Origin: Arbacia lixula
Taxonomy: Eukaryota; Echinodermata; Echinoidea; Arbacioida; Arbaciidae
Direction: 5' to 3'
DNA: 64,000 bases
Assembly: GCA_963669155.1 (NCBI GenBank)
Contig: OZ022597.1
Location: 7,504,240-7,568,239 of the forward strand
Below are positions 23,408-35,400 of this stretch, in pieces. Below the pieces are notes generated by a model that saw only the letters and a program-made list of their open reading frames with translations, had not been told where the DNA came from and did not search any database. The position numbers and the translations under genes were made by a program. The stretch's first letter is position 1. Each line of letters begins with the position of its first letter.

Positions 23408-26400
23408 ACTCCCAATGCTCACTGTGATGTCACTTAACGGGGACTGCCCCAACGCTGAAAACATGATGACGATGGTGAAGATTATGACAAAAATTATCAC
23501 TATTATTGGTTATTGAAATAACATTATTGCAATTTGTTATAGTATAGTGTAAGCACAAACTTTAACGAAGTTTGGTATCAAGTTAGCAGGACCATATGAG
23601 ATCAGAGTCAGAGGGGGGGGGGGGGGGGGGTAAGCTTTCTCCTAACCACCACCACCACCACCCCCTCCCCCCCCCCCCCCCCCTCACACACACACACACA
23701 CACACTCTCTCGTTTGTCGATACAACTACACCAGGGACATTTTGGGGGGAACAAATGAAATGCTCCAAAAAAAATTGTGCCTTCATCTTCTGCCGAAAAA
23801 AAATATATCTTCGGCCGACAAAGGTTTTCCTATAAAAGGATGGGACAGAATTAATCGAAACCTTTTCTTTCTTGGTATGTGATAATTCCGTCTTTTGCGA
23901 GGCCAACACAGGTGTCCTTCTCGCGGATTTGATAGCTTAAATTAAAAGCTTTCGTATCAAAGGATGGGAAAAATCATCATTCAGACACGGCCTATCCTGG
24001 TAGATAACAGTCCCCTCCTTTTGAAGGGCCAACAAAGGTGTCCTTGCAACTTGGATAAATATGTCCCTTCTTCTCGTATACAGTTATTCTGCAGTCCCCT
24101 GTAAATGAAAAAAATTGGGCCATTTGATCGGGAAAATACTTCCTTTAGTTATGTTATAAAAACTACACGTTTCTTCCGCTATATACGTAAAACATATTTT
24201 ATGCAATATAGATAGATATAGAGATATACAGATAATGGTTTATTGGGATAAAACAACAACAACAACAACAGTACAAAAGAGAAACACTTCGCGGCTCGCA
24301 GGCCGAATTTTGTGTGACTTTACAATGTATAATGTACATAATCATATATAACATGTATAAACATTCGAATGGGTAACGGAGATTCTATACATAATTATTA
24401 ATAAACATTAGAATGGGATTTACTATTGGCTATGGGTAATATGAATGTAACTGAATCTGCATTCATCACACTTTTACTAACTTAAGAAATATACAAAAAA
24501 AATACAAATTATGCACATAACTATGGACGGAAATCATTATTTTAAGATTAAAGGGTAAATATAAACATATATTGAAGGGTAAACATCGAACAATCAAATA
24601 AACTGCCATAATTGTTTTATCCTGTTTCTCTGATGATGACCACTATCTCAATTATAACAAAACTAAGTTAGATGTCCTACACAAATTGCAGAAAAAGAAA
24701 ATTACGTATTATGTACTGGCAGCCATTATCTCTCTTTTTACGTCATTTTAAAACCCTGAATATTTTTGATATGTATCCTTATAATATTGCAGTTTCTATT
24801 ATTTAAAAAAGGGGTTATTTCGTAACGTTTCAGCTATGTTTGCAATAATAATGCCGTTCATGAAAATAATACTCGAAATCGCAATAACTTTCATGCGTGG
24901 GTAGTAAAAAAAATATGGTTAAGAACTCTGTACCTCTGAAATTTCAATTAATCTGTCTTCATTTATGAGATCCTTGAAAACACATCTCATAGCAAACTAC
25001 ACTTAGTCAACTTACTATGTACTTTTACTGACTGTGTTGTTTTATTTGTTTTTTTTCCGTCCGTGTTTACTTTTGCCTTTAAGTCAATTACTTCATGTAT
25101 AATTTATGTGTCTATGGGAATTTACCTCACAAGGCCTTATTCGGCTTTATTTAAGTTCTTATTTTTCATTTTTAAATTTAAATGTAAAATTATTGATTTA
25201 TGCGGTTTTTTATTGTGAAAATTCAATACTGGTGTATTGTTTTATCAGAAAATTAGATAAATAAATGAATTGAGTTAAATGTAAACATTCCTTATTTTCC
25301 ATGTCCCTCTTATACCCCTCGTATCTTAAAGATACGGGAAACTCGACGGTCGACCAATCAGAAGTGGACGCAGAATTTCGCAGCAGAATGCAAGAGGTGA
25401 GTCACACTTAAAGGAAACGGTCAGTCAAACTGTTTGCTTAAACCGTGGGAATCACTGATGTGATATTGTTTTGACAGGAAACATGCCTAGGGGAAGCTTG
25501 GAAGTCGGAAATTGCTACCAGTTACATCCATTTTTCGCTGAACCCGCTGCAGTTGTAAGGGACTGTACATAGTTGCATGTGGTCTGGATCTAACTGCGCG
25601 AGCAAGCGAAATTTGATAAAGTTCCTTGAAAAAAATGGCTTTATGGTACGGTTAGCTTATATTTTCTGGAGTTTTAGAGTACGAAGTGTTAAGCAAAACA
25701 TTTGACATTTCTGATAGTTGAAAACTTAGGATTGACATTTTGTATCAGGCTAAATGTGACATGAATCATAAATACAAGTGACATGATTCGTAACTTAAAA
25801 AATAACAGTTGGAATCAGGCTTAACTTTACCCATCATAAATTCGAAGGATGTTTTTGCTCACATCAGAAATTTTCACATTCCTTTGCAAAAGTCACTTAA
25901 TTACTGTTGGAAATTTACAACCAACATGCTCTGGCAGCTTAATCGTGTTTAGATTTTTGTTTATACATCTTCCAGGCAAGAATTATCCAGAGAATCGGCG
26001 GTGATGAACATAATAGGATTAAAGATAATTTCTTTGTGAAGCATTCTCGTGTGATTAGCAGAGGAGTACAATGAACCTGCATTAAATGATTAAACGGCTC
26101 ATGATACTCCATGCAACTTAAACGTCCTTGGTTTGATACGGACATGTGAATGTATAATGTGGTTGTATTGCAAAACAAATGGGTTCAAGCAAGGATTCTT
26201 AAGCTAAGAACGAATTTACGCATAACTGGCCCTTTTTGTGCTAAATGAGATTCTCAATGATTTTTATTCCCATCAGCTAAAGTTCAAAATCTGATGTTTG
26301 GAAATTAAAATTCTTGTTGTTAACAAGTGTCTGAATGCAAAGTTTATGCTTTGTCAAATTTGATTTCGATTGTTGGAAATTAACTCCCACGATGTTAGAT

Positions 26401-29400
26401 GTAACAAAGTGTGAGATCTCATTAAGCACAAGAAAGGGTCACCAGTCGTGCGTAAAGTCGTTCTTAGCTTAAAGATTGTCCATCCCTTTTGCAAGTTTAA
26501 AATTTGAAATCGTCTATCACGATCGTAAATTGAAGAAAGTGTGATTCAAGACCATTTCTAAGAATAAAGCATGTTGAAGCTTTCTGTATATGTAAAAAAT
26601 TTCAGCCGTTAAATTATCAAAGACTATTAATCAGACGTTGTTTACGTGCATTATTTGCATTTTACACTACGTATCAGTTTCAAATTGTGAATATAGAGCT
26701 TGCTAACACTTCTCTATATCTTTTGCCAATGTTTCGATGGTTTTGTGGTGATCTGAAAAGGGACTGGGTGTCTTTAAGAACAGCTTGGTGAAACACCCCC
26801 AATTTTTTTAACCGTTTGCGTGCCAGACAAAATGCTGCTCTATGAGATTTGTGTCATGTATTGATGGTGAAAAAAATACAAATGGCAAGTTAAGGGTTAA
26901 CGGGCGGCGCATTTGCAAAAGTTCTGAAACTCGGCGGGAATCAGCCGTTTACCCTACTAAGAACGTGTGTGAAATGTTGCAGTCATAGCTTCACGAACCT
27001 TTTCGGGAGAAGTGAAAACAATCCCTGTTTCCGTTGAAAACGTAACGATCATGGTTTACATCCACATACTGTATTGCAACGTTCGCTCATGGTGTTCCGC
27101 TTGCATCACTGTCCGGTCCGCGTATTTTTTATTTACACCACTGATCCGCCACAATATTAAAAAAAGAACACACACACACACACACAGAAACTGTTCACGC
27201 AAGAGTCTAGCACGTCGACCACACGTTTCATCGTGCACATTATCTACTTGATTTCGTTCATAATAACTTAGTCTTTAAAAACAAACCTTATTTCAACATA
27301 TGAATAAGATAGCTTTTAAAAAAACGTTGAGTTTATTGAGCTCAGACCAAGATGAGACAGCGTCAACTCGACTAGACTAGCAGTTCCGATTCTGGACCTT
27401 GTTCGTGAACACACGATAGTGCGCATGATCGGTACATGCCTTGATTTGCCTCAACGATAAGCTGCGTGGCTGTTTTCTGCTGTATGTAGTATGAGTACTA
27501 ACAAATGAACTAAATTTCTAGTTCTGTGGTACTACATGTAATAGCATATAATAGAAGGCCGTACGGGTAGCGGACTACTAGACAAGGCGATCGACACGAT
27601 CAAATCTCACGCGAGAACGATCCGAGAGATTTGCTTGAGCGCACAGATTAGACTTGCCCGGAGCCGTTTCTTTCGTATTTCTGGGAATTTTGGCGGAGCA
27701 GTGGTGTAAATAAAGAAATACGCGTCCGGTCCGAGACCCTTTATGTGCGCTCCGGTCTCTAGACGATCCACGACCCGTCTAAAACGAACTCGAAATGTAG
27801 GAATCAATATAAATTCGCTAAATGTCAGTTTTCAGTTCTAATGATTATTGTGAGGGTAATTCTTATGTAGTACTTCCTGCCATTTTCCGTGGTTGTTACA
27901 AAATTGTACCGTTTTGACCTGGGAAAGGGCTACGCAGGCCTTAAGTCAGTGGTTTCGTGTATTAGTCGGTCCTCTTCGTTGATGTTTAGGCAAGCAAAGT
28001 TATTACCATCTGTTACTCTATTGTCTTTCATCCAGGACGAGGTCGAAAGACTTGACCTAATCGATCACGAGATTGTAAATACTGAACTCACAGTATCAAT
28101 TAGATATATTAGCGATAGCCAATAGTGTTGTTGAAGTTAAGGATACATTAGGATTGGGATTGGGCGGTAGGGCTGGGGCTGGTAGAAGAGGAAAAAAGGG
28201 AGCGGGGGTACGTGAAGGTACAACACTGCCCTACTCGGACAAAAGGAAGCAAGTGACAAATCACTCAAACCTGGGTTATTGGTATTCTTAGGTTGTACCC
28301 AGCATTCCCTACATACGGCAAAAATCTGGACAAGAAATATTCATCTTGCTGTGAGATATTCAATCTAACATGATGTGCTGTTGCTTCAATGCCAATGCAA
28401 GTGACAGACACATTTTGCTCATTTACAAGAAAGGTGTATTTTGTTAGTTGCCTCCTTTTGTCAGGGTTGGGCAGAATAAAGGTCGCAAAGCTTGTAGCTG
28501 TCCATCCAGTGATAGCTATACTGCCCTTCTTTGACAAAAAGAAGAAAGTGATAAACCGATCAAATTTGTGTCATTTGTACACTTAGATTGTCCCACACTC
28601 CTTACATACAGGCACAATCTGGAGACGTATTAATATTGCTGTGAGATATCCAAACTAACACGATGTGATATTGCATTGATGCCAATGCAATGACAGACAC
28701 ATTTGGCTCATTTACAAAATGTGTCTTTTGTTATATGTTCCCTTTTGTCCATGAAAAGGGTAGTATAATTGGCAAAACACTTTATTTTCATTTTCGCTTG
28801 TTGAGGAGAGGTGCTCACTTTTAGATCACATTACATACATAATCGGGATATCATCATGATCATTGCATGTAAAGAGAAAGAACGTATACATTTTCACCAA
28901 ATATGCCAAATTATTATTAAGCTTCTAACAATATACAAAAAAAAAACGTTATTTAGAAAAAACTAAACACGACTGATCAATGAAGAAGTTTAACAGACGT
29001 ATTTCTCAAATGTTTGCTTTAACAGATCCAAGGTGCTCTCCTTATAGCGGCCTCCTTTGAGATCATAATCGGTTTTGGCGGCATCATCACCATTCTGATG
29101 CGATATATCGGTCCACTGACAATCGCACCGACTATCGGACTCATCGGGCTATCGCTGACAGCCTTAGCTACGGAGAAATGTGAAAAACACTGGGGAATAG
29201 CGGCATTGTGGGTAGAAGTAGTCTCTTTCCACCAGTTGTTTCACAGATAATTTTCCAACGATATCATCATTTAATTGCAATCTTCTGTGTTTAATATGTA
29301 ATGATCCATGTACTCATTTCGTTGTTCTTTTTTTATCACGTTGTATGTTTTGGGAGATAAGGAAACTAAGACGAAATTACACGAAAACTATACAGATCAA

Positions 29401-32400
29401 AACCCCTCCATGAGCTTACTACTTCTGAAACAAAAAGTACCCTGAGACGAAATTCCATCTCGAAGTCTAAAAAACACTAGCTGGAAATATAAGTACATGA
29501 ACTGCTCAAGAAATCTTTCATTTCGTCGATGAACTAGTAATCAATCAATCGAATAATGATTTAATATATGTCCTGTTATTCATAACCTCTTTATAACCAT
29601 TAACTTTATTTCATGCTCCAGAACGGTCGGCTTGATCATTCTCTTCTCGCAATATCTTGAACGGTTCAACGTTCCGTGTCTTGGCTACAACCGGAAAGAC
29701 CGCTGTCACAAGACCAAAGTACCGATCTTTCGCCTATTTCCGGTAAGTCAAATTCCATGCGCAGTTCTCTTTGATACATTTGTTTTTTTCTCGAAAGAGC
29801 TCTATGAAATAATTTTACTGCGTTAGTCATGTCCGTTTCCAGTCTGGTGTTTTAGTTTCCAAGACCGGGAAACGGACATGACTGTAAAAAAAAAAATGTA
29901 TGTCGCTACGTGGTGTATTGTGGGAAGACTTTCCACCATGTGGTATGGGGGATTCGAAGGTTGCTCTAGCCATTTAGAGAAACTAATTCAATTTTTTCAT
30001 TCTCCTTTCCAATGGCAGGTGTTTTTCGCGGTGATTATATCCTGGCTCCTTTGCGGCATCCTCACCATCACCGATGTCTTCCCCGACGACCCGACCAATC
30101 CGGTGTACCAAGTCCGCACCGACGCCAACGCCGAAGGCCTCGCTGCAACACCCTGGTTCTACGTGCCGTACCCAGGTACCAAACGTCTTGTGGGACGGGA
30201 GAAGGGGCAGGGAGGGGGGGAGGGGAGTGGAGGGAGGGAAGGGAGGGAAGGGGGTGAAAGGAGGGAGGGGAGGAAAGAGGGAGCGAAGAGGGAGGGAGTA
30301 AGGGAGGGAGGGAAGAGGGAGTGGGGGAAGGGAGAAGTGGGGGACGAGGGGACGAGGGGAGGGAAGAGGGAGGGGAGGGGGGAGGTAACGCCCATTTACT
30401 TCTTGATTGGATTCATCATTCATTATATCGCATACAGACTTTTTGGAGACAAGTCCGAATGAGAAAATTACGCGCAATAACATTTTGAATCATTAAAAGG
30501 CTGCGTTATCCTTGTATGTGATGAAACTGAACGACACGCAAGTCAAAATCTACGTGAATATTTTCAAGATTATTGTAAAATTATCGACTGGCAACATTTT
30601 ATAGAATTGCGTCCGAAATAGTTAGCGTCCTTCGGGTTTACACATGTTTATACTTTGGCTCGATTCGAGATCTAACTTTTCCTGTTTTATCAATAAAATT
30701 TTGATATGTCTTGTTTTGAGCGTCTGTGGGTTTAATTTTCCAGATAAGTTCAACCCTTACAGACCCCAATCTATTCTTAACACTTCCGTTATCGTGGACA
30801 CATCATGACAATGACCTATGCATGACTTAGTACTGAGAGCGTTAGAAAACGGGCGAATAATTAACATCTGAATTGATGTCTATGCAGGTCAGTGGGGGTT
30901 GCCACGGGCTTCGGTTGGGGCAGTGCTCGGGATGATTGCCGCTACTCTCGCCTCCATCGTGGAATCCATCGGAGACTACTACGCATGCGCGAGGTTATCT
31001 GGGGCGCCCCCAGTGCCTGCCCACGCGATGAATCGTGGGATCGGAGTGGAGGGATTCGGCGGCATACTCGCGGGCCTCTGGGGGTCAGGGGTCAGCTCCA
31101 CCTCCTATAGCAACAACATCGGCATCATTGGACTCACCAAGGTTCGAACCTCACACCTCCTAAATTATCACAAAAAGGAGGAGGGGGGCACCAAGATGTT
31201 CGTAAGCTGCGCACGACTTTACGCACGACTTGTGACCTGTTCTTGTGTTAAATCGAATTCTCAATGATTTTGATTCACACTAGTTAAAGTTGAAATCTAA
31301 TCTTTGTAAATGAAATTTATCTCGTTAACAAGCGTCTACATAAAATGGTTATGATTTTCTTTTAATTTTCTAAGGATTATTGGACATTAATTCCCACTTT
31401 GTTAAAAACAGGAACAAAGTGGGGTATCTGATTTAGCACAAGAACAAGTCACCGGTTGAGCGTAAAGTCGTGCGCAGCTTACAAACAGCTTGCCGAAACA
31501 CCCCTGAAGTATTAGGGAATGGTATGAATAAAAGAACTAGTATAGGGTTGACCTGGTACAGGAGATGGGGGTACATCAGGGTGTACGTTTTCCTCAAATA
31601 ACATCGCCACGGAATTCTTCCTACCGCAGCGACCTTTGTATTTGTCTTACAGTCATGTCTCTGCTTCCGGTCTCCTACAATCGTGCACACGATGAGTCGT
31701 CCCATGGTGCACCGCACTCCTACATTCAAACTTGGTTTGCAGCCATGTCCGCTTCCGGTCTCCTACAATCGTGCACGAGACCGGAAACGGACATGATTGC
31801 TAACAAAATCCGAATGTGGGTGCGCGATTCGCCATGGGACAACTTATCCGCATATTGGGTACTGAGAATTAAGTTTGCAGGCACAGACTAACCCCTTGTT
31901 GGTTATTCAGGCCAAGTGTGCCTGGAAATGCGGAGACTATAAGTCAGGCTGTAGCAGTACTTCCAGGATTGTATCTTAGGACGGTATCACAATGAAGTCG
32001 GTGCCTGCAGAATGGAATGGAACTCATGGACAAAACTTCACGAGAAAGTCTACGCTGAAGGTAAAGTGGTGTTGATAAAAGCAGAAACATGAAAGAAACG
32101 TATATAAAGAAAACGTATTCTGCTTTTATAAAAGCCAACGTAACTTCAGGGTGTACTGCTCCCTATAAGTAATTGAGAGTTTCGCACAAAACCCCCCGTA
32201 AATGTGCATACAGCGTAATATAAACCAGGATAAGGTATTACGCTATCATCCATTAATGTCGACTTCGCGCTCCGCAGATAGCATTTGTTTTGCCGCTGTT
32301 TTTACAGGAAACAGAGGTTACATTCTAAGAAAGAAATCGTCACACAAAGGTAACGTTCCACAAAGCGTGAAAATCTTGAACACCTGAGCACCTCAAGGTT

Positions 32401-35400
32401 GCATCCTTTCCCCAGTTAAGTTCTCTTTGAACGTTTGCAATTGCCAGTGTTTATCAAATGAGTGTAGTATCATCAAATATGCAGATGATACAGTAATTAC
32501 TGGATACTTGAATTCTGATCATATCTTACGTTAAACCCGCAGCGATAGAAAACTAGAAGAATATAGTGTATGTTCTAAACTTAGACAGATAATGAATGAC
32601 CCAAAAAATTAATAACGGCAACCTTAGGATGAACCGCTCAGGTAACCGTCTGTGCGCTCCCCGCACACAGAAATATCGCTTGAGGCAATCATTCGTTCTT
32701 AATGCCATTCATCTGTACAATCCAAAAGTCAGAAAGACTTTTTCTCAAATGTAACTTATTATTTCACATATATTGGTTTAAAGTTTTAGGTTTGTTCAAA
32801 AGTTTGGTAATGGAAACGTAGATAGAGAGTTATACTTGGTACTTTGATTTTATTAGATATTTTGATTTAACTCGGTACTTTCATTCATTGTAATATTATG
32901 TAGCATTGTAATATGTTGAACCGTGTGAAAATGAATTTGCTGATGGACGATAAGTAAGTCGATTCAATTCAATTTAATTCAATTCAATAAGTACTATATT
33001 CGGTACGTCAAAATGGTTCTGCTGAGCACCTCAATTTTTAACGTGAATGCTACTAAATAACTTCTTCTTCTTAGCGTGTTTAGACCAATCAGGATTGTTC
33101 TAAACACGCTAAGAAGAAGAAGTTATTTAGTAGCATTCATGTTAAAAATTGAGGTGCTCAGCAGAACTATTTTGACGTACCAAATATAGTAATTATTGAA
33201 TTGAATTGAATTGAATCGAGTTACTTATCGTCCATCAGCGAATTCATTTTCACACGGTTCGGTTTGTATTTCAGGTGAGCAGCCGATTGGTCATTCAAGT
33301 GATGTCGTCATACCTCCTCATCCTGGGAATCTTTCTCAAGTTGGGGGCAGTCTTCGCGACAATACCCGAACCCATCATCGGGGGCGTCATCGCTGCTGTG
33401 GTTGGTAAGTAGACAAATGAATGTTGTATCCGCCATTGTAAATTAGTAATAGATGTGTATTGGATAGAGCAAGCAAACAAAGATATCTAATGAAGACAAG
33501 TCAGTAGTGGTTGGTACGTAGACAAATGAACGCTGTATCCGCCATTGAAGCATGCTTGCAAGAAATGCACATCCATGCAGTATCAATCTGGTCGGTGGTC
33601 GATGTGTGCTGAAGGGAAACCATTTGAATCATAAAGGGAAAGTTGATCCTGAAGTAAAGTTGGTTTTAATAAAAGTAGAAACATGAAGAAAAAAAACATA
33701 TGATTAAATAAGGTTTGAAGAAAATCCACCAAAGAATAAGAAAGTTATGATTTTCTTAAAAGGTCTGATTTTGTGACGTTACGTGCAAGATGCTCTCTTT
33801 AATTTTGTGTGCTATTTTTTGTGTGTAAATGTCCATTTCTCCAAATTACATACATCATTTTACTTACGCGTGTGATATATCGTTAGATACACGTTTTTAC
33901 ACACATACGTCCATGGAAAATATTTTATTCCTTCATCAAAAGCAGAATAAGCGTATCTTGTAGAATCATACAGCACACATCATATTGGGAGCACCTCGCA
34001 CGTGACGTCACAAAATTGCAAGTGTAAAAGATCATAACTTTCTTATTATTTGACGGATTTTCGTCAAACCTTCATTTATATGTTTCTTTAATGTTTCTGC
34101 TTTCATTAAAACCAATTTATTCCAGGGCGGACTTCCTTTCAAAAGAGGATCAAATCACACAGAATTGATTTGACAACTGTTGTTTCAATGTCTGATTCCT
34201 TGCTTTATTGAGAAATGTGGCATATCGCTGCTTCCTCTGAAATGGATGATATAACGCTGAATCATCCCCTTAAATAAAGCTTGATGACCCCTTCCTTCCA
34301 CCGAAAAAATAAAACAGAGTGTTCAAACCTTGTGCCACTTTAGTACTCGTGTGCAATCCAAGCCTGTGGATCACGTGCGCCAACATGGACAGGTGGTGCT
34401 TAAACGAGTTGAAACACTCAGCGAAGAAAACATAAATAAATATTAACTTAATCCCGATTGTATTTGAACACCATAACATTCATGTCATTTATTTATCAGA
34501 ACATACACAATAAAACGCATTGTCCTGATTATAACAGAGACAAAAAGTAAACCAACCCTTGACACATATCTGTGTACTCAGTTTATGATCTGATATACTG
34601 ATAACAAGCATATAATCCATGACTAAACCATATAAACGCAGCTGCCACGCTAGACAGGAATCAGATTACTGACAAACTGCCAATTTCATGGAAATAACCT
34701 GATAGGCGTAAACCCTTAGGGTTTGGAGAGTATATTTGATATCATCATGATCATAACGACCTTTTTATCATGACTCTCATAAAACTGCCCTACTTTGACA
34801 AAAGGAACCAAATGGCTCAATCTTTAGCTTTTGGCACTCTTAGATTATACCCAACACTCCCTACATAGGTCATTTACAAGAAAAGTAAAGTTAGTTGATT
34901 CGTTTTGTCTAGGAATGGTAGCATAGATCTAAACGGTGCACGGTAGTTATCTCCTTAATCGACACAGTAATGAACAACGATCATGAAAAACGGGATAAAG
35001 AAATATGCCAGCTAGTCACATATTTCGAATTTTCGAATTTGAATTTATTATTTATTAACAACAGTAACAATAGCAATGCAAAAACTTGTATGTATATGAC
35101 TGAATTAACAAAGAAAGAGGAAAACGTGTATAAAAAAAAATGACAAGTATCTAACAATGAATGTAGAAATACAGCATGTTAGTTGTGATGTAGCATTTTG
35201 AACAATTTTGTACAAACTTGAAAACGTTGACAATAAAGTTGTTAACGGGAATCACAACTTAGCACGAGTCCTAGTCGAGCCCGACTCCTTAAACTCTTTA
35301 AATTGAATACAATCGTGTTACCCACGGTTCCCTCTCCCCCCCCCCCCCCCCATCCACCCTTATTCTTTTTTTCTATCATTCTCCATATAACGTGATATAA

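Noticed and set aside
23583-23909. Minus-strand 108-codon frame
   Set aside because: Runs through poly-C, CAC and CA repeats; no family signal.
29878-30462. 194-codon frame ending in Gly/Arg/Glu-rich sequence
   Set aside because: Exon 7 plus read-through into the polypurine tract; collinearity with SVCT and the CCAG|GTACCA donor show where it ends.
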